The notes under the pieces were generated by a model. The model made no database searches. It saw only the letters and a program-made list of their open reading frames with translations, and was not told the origin of the DNA. The position numbers and the translations under genes are program-made. Below are positions 1 through 7,205 of a stretch of DNA of 15,193 nucleotides, one piece after another (the stretch's first letter is position 1; each line of letters opens with the position of its first letter). This DNA comes from Gemmatimonadota bacterium (GTDB lineage: Bacteria > Latescibacterota > UBA2968 > UBA8231), in assembly GCA_026706505.1 (NCBI GenBank), contig JAPOYQ010000775.1, positions 1 through 15,193 of the forward strand. The letters are read 5' to 3'.

Positions 1-196
1 GGTGCTCCTCGGTGGCGGCAACCACGGGCGGGCTGCTGGCACAGCGGGTCATGAAGTTGACCGAAGTGGCTGTGGCTTGCTCGGCGAGCATTACCAGCAC
101 GCCCTCGCCCACAGCTTCGCACTCGTCGACGAGCACGACCATGCGGCCGTTTTGCAGGTCCTCGACGACTTCTTCAATGGTGTTGAAATCGAGCAT
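1..196 (-). CDS. RibB/RibBA-type protein, N-terminal part, with degenerate 3,4-dihydroxy-2-butanone-4-phosphate synthase domain (partial)
   Basis: The gene starts at an ATG at 196 on the minus strand, 3 bases after the ribE stop, and runs off the window after 65 codons. The start MLDFNTIEEVVEDLQNGRMV and later VLVMLAEQAT and VNFM match the N-terminus of 3,4-dihydroxy-2-butanone-4-phosphate synthase (RibB, or the first half of RibBA), and the position after ribD and ribE fits. In an ungapped alignment, however, the family motif DDEDRENEGD is replaced by DECEAVGEGV (residues 29-38) and the HGRGLI-type segment by CASSPP (about residues 54-59). Only one Asp and one Glu of the usual acidic/Arg catalytic cluster remain. 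The domain is therefore probably not an active synthase. If the protein is a RibBA fusion, its GTP cyclohydrolase II half would lie outside the window. Family assignment is fairly sure; loss of activity is inference. Confidence 0.8.
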   Translation of the reverse strand, partial: MLDFNTIEEVVEDLQNGRMVVLVDECEAVGEGVLVMLAEQATATSVNFMTRCASSPPVVAATEEH

Positions 197-199
197 TGC

Positions 200-829
200 T
201 CAGTATCCCATATCGCGCAAGTCCTCGAAGCTGAACTGGGGTTGTTCGCCGAGCAAACGCTCGACATAACGGGCAATCACATCGACTTCGAGGTTGACAA
301 AATCACCGGCGCGCCGGTGGCTAAGCGTTGTGTTATCAAATGTATGCGGTATGACCGCAACCGTAAAGGCATCGCCGCTGATCTCAGCCACCGTCAGGCT
401 GATGCCGTCGAGAGCCACCGAGCCTTTGGCGGCAATGTAGCGGGCGAGCGCGGGCGGCGGCTCAATTTCAAAGCGATGCTCCCCGTCGCGCTCCGTGCGC
501 CGACGAATGCGGGCTATGCCATCGACGTGCCCCAAGACGAGGTGGCCGCCGAGCCGCTGGTCGGCGCGGAGGGGGCGCTCTAGATTGACCGCTTGCCCGA
601 TGCCGAGGGTGCCCAAGGTCGTGCGGGCGAGCGTTTCGGCGACTGTCTCGACTGAAAAGCCGCTCTCTCCGATGGCTACCGCAGTCTGACAAACTCCGTC
701 GATATTGACGCTATCTCCCACCTGTAAGCCGTCGAGAACGCGCTCGGCCTCAATCTCCAACTGCTGAAATGCGCCTCGGCGCACGCGACCGCGCACGCTC
801 CCGAGTTCCTCTATGAGTCCGGTGAACAA
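200..829 (-). CDS. ribE: riboflavin synthase, alpha chain
   Basis: This 209-residue protein should catalyse the last step of riboflavin synthesis, the dismutation of two 6,7-dimethyl-8-ribityllumazine molecules to riboflavin and the pyrimidinedione. It has the canonical start MFTGLIEELGSV and two lumazine-binding barrels. The first runs to about residue 95 and includes VNIDGVCQTAV and VNLERPLR. The second starts at GGHLVLGHVDG (about 94-104) and includes GSVALDGISLTV and IPHTF..TTL. The length is normal for the family (about 200-220). The initiation codon is TTG at 829, fixed by homology because the family begins at MFTG; a TGAGGT ribosome-binding site lies 9 bases upstream. The gene overlaps the end of ribD by 19 bases and is followed after 3 bases by the RibB-type gene, so translation is probably coupled. 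Some databases call this gene ribC. Nothing is missing. Confidence 0.96.
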   Translation of the reverse strand: MFTGLIEELGSVRGRVRRGAFQQLEIEAERVLDGLQVGDSVNIDGVCQTAVAIGESGFSVETVAETLARTTLGTLGIGQAVNLERPLRADQRLGGHLVLGHVDGIARIRRRTERDGEHRFEIEPPPALARYIAAKGSVALDGISLTVAEISGDAFTVAVIPHTFDNTTLSHRRAGDFVNLEVDVIARYVERLLGEQPQFSFEDLRDMGY

Positions 830-1908
830 GTGTATTGTACCTCAGCCGTGTAGAGTAGGTCAGGGCCTAGCCGCTGGATGCGGCTGGACTCAAGGCGAAT
901 GGCCTCGGCTGCGCGTTCGACCCCCAAGTCGCCAATGGCAGCGACCCCCTCGCCCATCAGCCTCGGTGCGAGGTAGAGCAGAACTTGGTCAACGACACGG
1001 TCGCCGAGTGCGGCCGCGGCCAACTGGCCACCGCCTTCGATGAGGACGCTGGTCATGCCCTCTCGCGCCATGCGCCCAAGGGGCAGGCGCAAGTCGATGC
1101 GCCCGGCAGAAGCCGGAAAAGTCCAAACCTCGACCCCTTTGGCTGCGTAGGCACGGCGCTTGTCAACGGGCGTGTCCTCTGCCGTGACGAGCACGGCCCC
1201 GGGCCGCTGATAGACGCGAGCCTCGGGCGCGGTGCGCAAGCGCCCGTCTATGACTATAGGCCGCGGGTCGCGCCCGGGCACGTGGCGCACCGTCAAAAGG
1301 GGATCGTCAGTTCGCACGGTGCCCGCGCCCACGGCCACAGCATCGACCCAAGAGCGCCAGCGGTGGACGTGGCGCCGCGCTCGATCACCGGTGATCCAAC
1401 GCGCATCGCCGCTGCGCGCTGCAATGCGGCCGTCGAGGGTTTGCGCCAGCTTGAGCAGGACCAAGGGCAGGTTTTGGGTGCGGTGTTTGATGTAAGCCGC
1501 GTTGAGACGGCGCGCCTCCTCAGCGCAAAGTCCGACGTCAATGGCCACCCCTTTTTCACGCAGCGCGGCGATCCCCCGCCCAGCCGCGCGCTCGTCGGGA
1601 TCTTCCATCGCGCAGTAGAGCCTTTTAATGCCAGCGCGAAGCACAGCTTCAGTACAGGGTGGGGTGCGGCCGTAGAAGGAGCAAGGCTCCAGCGTGACAT
1701 AGAGATCGGCCCCTCGCGCCTCGTCGCCAGCCCGGTGCAGGGCGTGGACCTCGGCATGGGGTCCGCCGACCTTCAGGTGGGCCCCTTCGCCGACGATGCA
1801 GTCCCCGCGCACCACCACCGCGCCGACCATGGGATTGGGGCTGACCTTGCCGCGCCCTCGCTGGGCTAACCGCAGGGCGCGGCGCATGTATTGCGCGGGC
1901 TGGTTCAC
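811..1908 (-). CDS. ribD: bifunctional diaminohydroxyphosphoribosylaminopyrimidine deaminase / 5-amino-6-(5-phosphoribosylamino)uracil reductase
   Basis: This 365-residue two-domain enzyme performs the second and third steps of riboflavin synthesis. The N-terminal cytidine-deaminase-like domain (to about residue 145) has the zinc site H51-A-E53 and PCSFYGRTPPC (C76 and C85), plus the family motif SPNPMVGAVVV. The C-terminal NADPH-dependent, DHFR-like reductase starts near residue 147 with LVLLKLAQTLDGRIA and continues with WITG (171-174) and VGAGTVRTDDPLLTVR. The length is typical. The start at 1908 is GTG and overlaps the stop of the upstream propeller gene in the 4-base pattern GTGA; a second possible start is the ATG at residue 8, close to where E. 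coli RibD begins its conserved MARALKLA segment. The tight overlaps on both sides show that ribD is translated within the same operon as the exported proteins before it. Confidence 0.96.
   Translation of the reverse strand: MNQPAQYMRRALRLAQRGRGKVSPNPMVGAVVVRGDCIVGEGAHLKVGGPHAEVHALHRAGDEARGADLYVTLEPCSFYGRTPPCTEAVLRAGIKRLYCAMEDPDERAAGRGIAALREKGVAIDVGLCAEEARRLNAAYIKHRTQNLPLVLLKLAQTLDGRIAARSGDARWITGDRARRHVHRWRSWVDAVAVGAGTVRTDDPLLTVRHVPGRDPRPIVIDGRLRTAPEARVYQRPGAVLVTAEDTPVDKRRAYAAKGVEVWTFPASAGRIDLRLPLGRMAREGMTSVLIEGGGQLAAAALGDRVVDQVLLYLAPRLMGEGVAAIGDLGVERAAEAIRLESSRIQRLGPDLLYTAEVQYTCSPDS
839..844 (-). promoter_or_regulatory. ribosome-binding site supporting the TTG start of ribE
   Basis: Read on the minus strand the hexamer is TGAGGT. 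It lies 9 bases before the TTG codon at 829, inside the 3' end of ribD. It supports initiation at this TTG, the only place giving the conserved MFTG N-terminus. Confidence 0.6.
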
Positions 1909-3932
1909 TTGACTTGGATGACGATTTGCCGCACGCCGATGTTGTCGAGGGAGTCGATGGCCCGCACCACAATGACGTGCTCGCCCGCTGCCAGCCCTTC
2001 GACGGCAAAGCGCGCCTTTTCGCTGCGGCTGTCAAAGACGCCGTCCAACGGCGCGATGGGGTGCTGTTGTTTGTCGTAATCAATGGTGTAATAGGCTTTT
2101 TGCACTGCCGAGATGCGGTCGCTAATCGCCACTTCGACGACTGTACCATCGGCACTGGTCTGCGCGTCGAGTACAACGGTTGGCGGGCTGTTGTCGATGG
2201 CAAAGGGTGCGCTTTCGCGCTCGTCGCGCAGGCGTTCGGCCGCTGGGTTGTCCATGCGATCGGAGGCCACCAGCTTGAGCTGGGTCTGGCCTTCGGGCAT
2301 GGATTCGGTATCCCAGAGAACCGAAGTTTGCGCGATGTTTTCTTCGACTAACTTCCACGCTCGCTGGTCCTCGCCCTTGAGATAGAGGTCGTACACCAAC
2401 TCGTCCTCGTTGGGGTCTTGGGCGTGCCAACGCACTAGACGCAGACTCTTGGCATGAGGTGGACGATTGTTGCGCCGTCCTTGGCCAGCTTGAGGTGCTC
2501 CTTGGGATTGGCCGCCGTTGCCGGATTGTTGCGGCCGGAAGGGAAAGGTTTGCAGTTCGGTAATGCGGGGTTTGAGGTTGACTTGGACGCCGCGGATTTC
2601 GATCGAGCTGAGCTGGGGCGTGGCTTCGTCGCGCGTGGATTCCATTTCGACCCGGTACTGGATAAAGCGGGCGGGGGGGCTGGCGATGGTTTGGCCACTC
2701 TCGGTCAGCGGCTCGGACCACGCGCTCCAAGTTTTGTCCGGCTCTTCGCTGTTGCCGGTGCGCGTCTGCACGGTGATGCGGGTGTCTGCGGGTTGAGTGC
2801 CGCGCCATTCGAGCGCACCCCACCGCGCGTGGATAGCAAAGTCCTCGACCGCTGATTCAAAGTGCCCCTTGCGGCGACTCTGCTCGGGTAGGGTGGAGAC
2901 GACGGCGTTTTGCGCCCCGCCCAAGTGGAGTGCTCCGTCTTGCCCGAATAAGAGGCGGCTGGGGACGAGGCTCTCGAATTGTACGACCAACGACCGGCGT
3001 CCATCGGCGCTGAGGCGCAAAAGCCGCGCTGGATCGGAGGCGCTGAGCAGTAAGTACTCGCCGGCTGCAACGAGATTGACGAGCTTGGCTTCGGTATCCT
3101 CCCAGATGGGATAAACCGCCCCCTCCGCTCCGACGCGGTACACGGCCGCCGGGACCTTGTTGGAATTCTCGCCCTTGCTCGGCTTGGGAATCGCGCTGGC
3201 GAAAATCTCTCCGTTGGCCTCTACCACTAGGTTGTGAATTTCTTCTTGCTCGCTTTCAAAGAGCAGCCGCCCGCTGCCCTCGCCGTCGATCTCGTAGATG
3301 CGGCCCTTGCCAGCCGTGCCAGCGTACAAGTGGTCGTTGTGGGCGAGCAGGGTTATAACGTGGCGATCTTCCGGCGCAAAGAAGACTTCGTGCGACCCAT
3401 CTTTGGCGATTTTGAGCACTCGGCCGGGTTCACCCGTGGCCGCGTAGAGTTGGCCGTCGACAAGGGCGAAGTCCCACACGTAGCGGCTGCCGGTCTGGAG
3501 CAAGGTTTTTGCCGGCCCCTCGCCGTCGAGCGCATAGATCAGGCCGTCGGGAGCCGAGCCAGCGTAGAGCCGACCATCGGGGCCAACGATCAGGGCGTGG
3601 AGGACGAGTTCGGGCGAGTCAAATATCAACTCGGCTTGCCCCTCGTCATCGACGGCAAAGAGCCGGCCCGAGTCACCCGTTCCCACGTAGAGCCCCCCCT
3701 TGGGATTGGGCACCATGGACCAGACGCGCTCGGCCTCTAGCGCAGCTAGCTCGACAAGTGCGGGTGCTAGTTCCAGTGCGCCATCCGCAGCAATGGAGAT
3801 GCCTTCGCTCTCGCCTTCGGCAAAGTCGTCGTACGCGTGCTGTTGCCAAGCCTTGGCGCGCCCCGCTTCGGTTGCGCTGACTGCCGACAGTAGCAAGAAA
3901 AACGAAAACAGGACTCTGGTTGTAAGTATCAT
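1905..3932 (-). CDS. exported beta-propeller protein with C-terminal Ig/FnIII-like domains, function unknown
   Basis: This 675-residue protein starts at ATG 3932, 4 bases after the stop of the S55 protease gene. It has an N-terminal signal peptide (hydrophobic VLFSFFLLLSAVSA, then a charged mature start). Residues about 50-340 carry roughly 45-residue repeats of the form LYVGTGDSGRLFAVDD, LYAGSAPDGLIYALDG, LYAATGEPGRVLKIAKDG and LYAGTAGKGRIYEIDG, each ending in a strand such as AELIFDSPE; these are blades of a six- or seven-bladed propeller. A middle beta domain follows (TWSAWSEPLTESGQTI, RFIQYRVEME), then a Gly/Gln/Arg-rich linker (NGGQSQGAPQAGQGRRNN), then Ig/FnIII-like strands up to the C-terminus (LVASDRMDNP, VVRAIDSLDNIG). 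No catalytic motif is visible. It probably sits in the periplasm or on the surface and may partner with the adjacent S55 protein. No specific function is recognised. Confidence 0.85.
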   Translation of the reverse strand: MILTTRVLFSFFLLLSAVSATEAGRAKAWQQHAYDDFAEGESEGISIAADGALELAPALVELAALEAERVWSMVPNPKGGLYVGTGDSGRLFAVDDEGQAELIFDSPELVLHALIVGPDGRLYAGSAPDGLIYALDGEGPAKTLLQTGSRYVWDFALVDGQLYAATGEPGRVLKIAKDGSHEVFFAPEDRHVITLLAHNDHLYAGTAGKGRIYEIDGEGSGRLLFESEQEEIHNLVVEANGEIFASAIPKPSKGENSNKVPAAVYRVGAEGAVYPIWEDTEAKLVNLVAAGEYLLLSASDPARLLRLSADGRRSLVVQFESLVPSRLLFGQDGALHLGGAQNAVVSTLPEQSRRKGHFESAVEDFAIHARWGALEWRGTQPADTRITVQTRTGNSEEPDKTWSAWSEPLTESGQTIASPPARFIQYRVEMESTRDEATPQLSSIEIRGVQVNLKPRITELQTFPFRPQQSGNGGQSQGAPQAGQGRRNNRPPHAKSLRLVRWHAQDPNEDELVYDLYLKGEDQRAWKLVEENIAQTSVLWDTESMPEGQTQLKLVASDRMDNPAAERLRDERESAPFAIDNSPPTVVLDAQTSADGTVVEVAISDRISAVQKAYYTIDYDKQQHPIAPLDGVFDSRSEKARFAVEGLAAGEHVIVVRAIDSLDNIGVRQIVIQVK

Positions 3933-3936
3933 TAGG

Positions 3937-5679
3937 TCAGGGCTTTCTCAATGTAATGTCGAGGCTTTGCTCGCCGGAGAGGACGTAGTCGGTGGTTAGG
4001 GTACGGCGGAGGACGACCTCGCCTTGGACCGGCCCCAAATGCCCAGCCGAGCGGTCCGCGCTCAGCACGGCCAACGCCGAGGGAGGCAAACTGGGCAACT
4101 CGCGCCCGTTCACCGTAAAGCCCGGCTCCGCGCGAAAGACCTCAACGACCAGTTCGTCGGCCGCACCCGTGCGCTCGAGCAATGCAAGCACGTCGGCGGT
4201 ATTGCGCGGCACAAACGCATCGGGCTGGCGCGCCGCTTCCCAACGTGTGCTCGCCACACCGCTGCCGACGCGCACGACGAAGGGGCCGGGTTCGAGATGC
4301 GCGGGCAAACTTAGCTCTATGTACTCTGTAACCGGCTCGGCGCGATACGGTTGCAACGTAGCCTGCAGCGAAACCCGCTGCCCAACCTTGGGATCGGGCG
4401 GCGATAGCCGCAGGCCCGTGATGCGGGCGTGGGCTAGGGTTTCGCCGATTTCCAACTCAAAGTGCAGCGAGTCTAAGGCCAGTCCTGCGAAGGGGTTGTT
4501 GAGCAAGACACCGACCGGCTGCACTGCGTCTATCACGGCGCGAAGTAGCGCGATTCCACTGCTGTACATTTGCTCGCGCTCCACCGTGCGGCCATCGGCC
4601 AGTGCGATGCGGCTGCGCATCCGCAGCGTGGCGTCGCCAAAGAGCTTTTCAGTGGTTTCGAGGGAGTTGAACAAAATCGAGCGGACCAAGGACGCGCTCA
4701 ATTCGGGGTGGCGCAGCACCTCGCAGCGGAAGTTGTGATCGTCGGTCGCCGATCTCAGGGCAACCCGCACTGGCAGCATGTCCGGCGCTTCGCCCAGCGT
4801 CCCGGCGATCGCGGGAAGGCGGTCTTGGCGCACCGCTCCTATCGCGCCGGTAGGCGTCCCCAGCTTGAAGGAGGCGGTCTGGATGGGAATGACTTGGTGG
4901 ATATAGGCACCAGTGGCGGGCAGATTAGTGGCCCCCAGCAAAAACATCGGATGCCCAAAGCCGACGAAACGCCCGTCGCCGACCCAAGTAAGGGTGCCGG
5001 TCGCCGCGGCGCTGTAATCGCCGCGGATTAACTGCACGGCCAGCGAGGCCCCAGGCGCGATGGATGCCTCTTGGTCGGACAGCCCCTGCCCTGCCGGGCT
5101 GTCCAAAAGCTGGATGCCCGGCGCATCGAGCGCATCGCGCAACACTTGCCGCCCCTGCGGGCTAAAGCCGGCAATCGCTATGGGCATCCCCAGCGGCGCT
5201 AGGGTGCTGACGCCCTCGCCGCCGAGCAGGCGGGTGGTCTCTTCATCTAGTTCTAAGACTTTTCCGTACTGGCTTGGCGTGGGATGTTCGCGCGTGGCGA
5301 CGTCGAGCATGTGGCCGATGGGGGTGATGCCGCCGATGGGCTCCTTGGAAAAGTACCAGCCATAAGCAATGGCTCCGATGAGCCGCCCGTCAATGTACAC
5401 CGGGCTGCCGCTCATGCCCCTTATTAGGCCCGTGTGCTCCAACGGGCCGCCGGAGAGCCGCGCGAGAATCATGTCCATGCGCGGCCCCAAACTCCCCTTT
5501 AGTACCCCTAAAATTTCGACTTGGAAGGTGTCGATTTTGGTGCCTTGGAAGGTCGTCAGCCCAAAGCCGCTCATGCCGCGGCGCAACTCGCTTGGCTCCA
5601 TGAAAGGTTGTGCGCGGAGCGCGGGAGCGGCCAAGAGCAACGACGCCAGTGCAACTAGTATGCGAAGAGGGGTCTGCAC
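3937..5679 (-). CDS. exported SpoIVB-like S55-family peptidase domain protein
   Basis: This 580-residue protein starts at GTG 5679 and has a clean signal peptide (LRILVALASLLLAAPALRAQ, residues 5-24), so it is exported. Residues 30-125 hold the S55-type serine motif: RGMSGFGLTTFQGTK, then GLIRGMSGSPVYIDGRLIGAI with the likely nucleophile S90 or S92, then GGITPIGHML. The strand pair GTLTWVGDGRFVGFGHPM (residues 228-245, H243) matches the GTLT...GH element of SpoIVB, where it comes before the Ser motif; here it comes after it. Residues 260-580 are beta-rich with no recognised domain. Proteins annotated as SpoIVB peptidase S55 domain-containing are common in Gram-negative phyla that do not sporulate, so a sporulation role is unlikely. 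It is the first gene of the run that continues into ribD/ribE. Peptidase activity is inferred. Confidence 0.85.
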   Translation of the reverse strand: MQTPLRILVALASLLLAAPALRAQPFMEPSELRRGMSGFGLTTFQGTKIDTFQVEILGVLKGSLGPRMDMILARLSGGPLEHTGLIRGMSGSPVYIDGRLIGAIAYGWYFSKEPIGGITPIGHMLDVATREHPTPSQYGKVLELDEETTRLLGGEGVSTLAPLGMPIAIAGFSPQGRQVLRDALDAPGIQLLDSPAGQGLSDQEASIAPGASLAVQLIRGDYSAAATGTLTWVGDGRFVGFGHPMFLLGATNLPATGAYIHQVIPIQTASFKLGTPTGAIGAVRQDRLPAIAGTLGEAPDMLPVRVALRSATDDHNFRCEVLRHPELSASLVRSILFNSLETTEKLFGDATLRMRSRIALADGRTVEREQMYSSGIALLRAVIDAVQPVGVLLNNPFAGLALDSLHFELEIGETLAHARITGLRLSPPDPKVGQRVSLQATLQPYRAEPVTEYIELSLPAHLEPGPFVVRVGSGVASTRWEAARQPDAFVPRNTADVLALLERTGAADELVVEVFRAEPGFTVNGRELPSLPPSALAVLSADRSAGHLGPVQGEVVLRRTLTTDYVLSGEQSLDITLRKP

Positions 5680-5721
5680 GATCTTTTGCTTGCCTTTCCC
5701 TTAGAGAAAAGAATTAAAAAA

Positions 5722-5748
5722 GCTATACTTGGGCTAGGGAAAAGTCAA
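5722..5748 (-). promoter_or_regulatory. candidate sigma70-type promoter for the S55-propeller-rib operon
   Basis: On the minus strand TTGACT (5748-5743) and TATAGC (5727-5722) are separated by 15 bases, about 45 bases before the GTG start at 5679. The spacing is shorter than the usual 17, so this is only a candidate. An A/T-rich leader follows it. Confidence 0.35.
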
Positions 5749-5824
5749 GGTAAGCCGAGCGTTAATAGGCGATGTAACATTTTGTTTGACAATGAGTTGC
5801 CTCTTTTGGATTTCGGGCGATCCC

Positions 5825-5853
5825 TTGACAAACGCCGCGCTAGACACATTACT
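5825..5853 (+). promoter_or_regulatory. candidate promoter for the Gfo/Idh/MocA gene
   Basis: A perfect TTGACA hexamer at 5825-5830 is followed after 17 bases by ATTACT (5848-5853), a weak -10 match. The start codon lies 40 bases further on. A second TTGACA at 5786-5791 has no good -10 partner. The rest of the 214-base divergent gap 5680-5893 shows nothing else clear. Confidence 0.3.
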
Positions 5854-5882
5854 GTTGCTCTCGCAACCACCTACTTGCCAAC

Positions 5883-5888
5883 AGGAGA
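5883..5888 (+). promoter_or_regulatory. ribosome-binding site that fixes the Gfo/Idh/MocA start
   Basis: AGGAGA lies 5 bases before ATG 5894. The conserved Rossmann strand begins right after that ATG, so the in-frame extension upstream to 5786 is not the real start. Confidence 0.7.
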
Positions 5889-5893
5889 AGATC

Positions 5894-6901
5894 ATGCTGA
5901 ATGTCGGTTTTATCGGCTGCGGCGGCATCGCCCGCCATCACGCCAGTTGCCTATCCCGGATCCGGGGTGCACGCATTGTCGCGGTCGCGGATGTAGTTGC
6001 CGACGCGGCCGCGGCTTTCGCCCACGACTTCGGAGCCGAACACCACTTCGCGGACTTTCGAGCAGTGCTTGACCTGCCCGAGATTGACGCGGTGTGGGTC
6101 TGCACCCCCACCTTCCAGCACCCTGCCCCGGTCATCGCCGCAGCCAAAGCCGGCAAGCACGTGTTCTGCGAGAAGCCCATGGCGCTGAAGGTGGCTGATG
6201 CGCGGCGCATGGCGAATGCTTGCCGTCAAGCCGACGTGCGGCTGACCATTGGCTTTGTGCGCCGCTTTGACACTCAGTGGGGCAAGCTCAAGGAGGTCGT
6301 CCAATCCGGTGCCCTCGGCTCGCCGGTCATCTGGCGCTTTGCTGCGGGGGGCCGCCCGGGCCGTCCGTGGTTCCGCGATGTGAACAAAGGCGGCGGTCCG
6401 CTGATGGACGGCGCCGTGCACAACTACGATTTCGCCTTGCAGATTTTCGGCCCAGCCGCTTCGGCGCAAGCCTCTTCCCTGCAATTCGACCCCACCAGCG
6501 TCGGCGCTGACACCGCCAGCGTCATCATCAACTTTGCCAGCGGCGACCAGCACTCCTTGGTTTGGTCTTGGGGCGTGGCCGCCGGCGCGCCCGTGGCGAG
6601 TCTCAACGATGTGATTGGCCCGCTCGGCACTTTACAATTTGGCATGACCGCGCAAAAGGCCCCGGCGCGCTTCAACCCGGAAAGAAGCGGTGCCTTTACG
6701 CTCAAGCTGGGCGAAGGCCGCGAGCGGGTGTACTCTTATCCGCTCAAGGACATGTTCGCCGACCAGGACAAACACGTGGTCAAGTGCTTTGCCAATGGCG
6801 AACAGCCTTTAGTGACTGGGGAAGATGGGATCGCCGCTTTGGAGATTGCGACGGCTGTGTTGAGGGCTGGGAAGGGGCAGCGGACGGTGAAGATTGGGTA
6901 G
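5894..6901 (+). CDS. Gfo/Idh/MocA family NAD(P)-dependent oxidoreductase
   Basis: This 335-residue protein is a probable sugar or inositol dehydrogenase of the cytoplasm. The N-terminal Rossmann domain opens with MLNVGFIGCGGIARHHA (GxGxxA dinucleotide loop, residues 8-13) and has IDAVWVCTPTFQH and the family motif CEKPMAL (about residues 94-100), whose Lys is the usual catalytic or cofactor-contacting residue. The C-terminal alpha/beta domain has GGGPLMDGAVHNYDFALQIFG, corresponding to the family's substrate-site G-x-H-x-x-D motif. Length is normal (about 330-390). The start is set by AGGAGA five bases upstream. The gene is divergent from the S55/rib operon and followed 31 bases later by an antitoxin-like small gene. 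The substrate cannot be read from sequence; inositol, glucose or a sugar derivative are all possible. Confidence 0.92.
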   Translation: MLNVGFIGCGGIARHHASCLSRIRGARIVAVADVVADAAAAFAHDFGAEHHFADFRAVLDLPEIDAVWVCTPTFQHPAPVIAAAKAGKHVFCEKPMALKVADARRMANACRQADVRLTIGFVRRFDTQWGKLKEVVQSGALGSPVIWRFAAGGRPGRPWFRDVNKGGGPLMDGAVHNYDFALQIFGPAASAQASSLQFDPTSVGADTASVIINFASGDQHSLVWSWGVAAGAPVASLNDVIGPLGTLQFGMTAQKAPARFNPERSGAFTLKLGEGRERVYSYPLKDMFADQDKHVVKCFANGEQPLVTGEDGIAALEIATAVLRAGKGQRTVKIG

Positions 6902-6932
6902 GAATGGAAAGCGTATAAACAGAAGAAACGAA

Positions 6933-7127
6933 ATGCTCGTGAGAGAACATAAGGCCGGCGATTATCTGAAAACGCCGGAGGCCATCGCGGCCTATCTGAA
7001 TGTCGTGTTCGAAGATCCTGATACCGACCACGAGGACTTGATGATCGCGCTCCGCAACGTCGCTGACGCCATCGGCGGCGTACGGAACTGGCGCGCCGAG
7101 CTTATTGAAGTAGCTGAGGAGGAATGA
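6933..7127 (+). pseudogene. small HigA-like addiction-module antidote protein, apparently truncated
   Basis: This 64-residue reading frame starts at ATG 6933. Residues 8-49 (GDYLKTPEAIAAYLNVVFED followed by MIALRNVADAIGG) resemble the N-terminal part of the probable addiction-module antidote family (HigA-like), in which DYL-TPEAIAAYL is followed by LALRDVARARG and then a helix-turn-helix. Here the helix-turn-helix is absent in frame: after GG the protein reads VRNWRAELIEVAEEE and stops. In another frame positions 7082-7108 read TELARRAY then stop, which looks like the lost start of the helix-turn-helix, so a one-base deletion is a plausible cause. No partner toxin gene is adjacent on this strand. 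It could instead be an intact short protein; the ribosome-binding site is weak (AGAAG). Family assignment is from memory of the motif and is moderately sure. Confidence 0.5.
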
Positions 7128-7131
7128 CCAT

Positions 7132-7177
7132 CGGCTCGCCTTTGTCGCCAACGCACACGAAGGCGAGCCGTTTTCTT
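7132..7177 (+). terminator. rho-independent terminator
   Basis: A perfect 11-base stem pairs CGGCTCGCCTT (7132-7142) with AAGGCGAGCCG (7160-7170) around a 17-base loop and is followed directly by TTTTCTT. It starts 4 bases after the antidote-like stop codon and ends the plus-strand Gfo/Idh transcript. There is no T-run on the other strand, so it acts in one direction only. Confidence 0.9.
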
Positions 7178-7205
7178 GAAGAATGGATCTCACAATAAAG
7201 CCATC

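Noticed and set aside
985..1869. Long plus-strand open frame of 294 codons opposite ribD
   Set aside because: It is the antisense of a well-supported ribD with no family pattern of its own; long antisense frames are expected in GC-rich DNA.
3910..3960. Separate promoter or terminator between the S55 and propeller genes
   Set aside because: Only 4 bases separate the genes and no hairpin or promoter pattern is visible; co-transcription is simpler.
5786..5893. Upstream in-frame extension of the Gfo/Idh/MocA gene (36 extra residues)
   Set aside because: The extension starts at TTG and has no ribosome-binding site. The Rossmann fold starts right at ATG 5894, which has AGGAGA in front.
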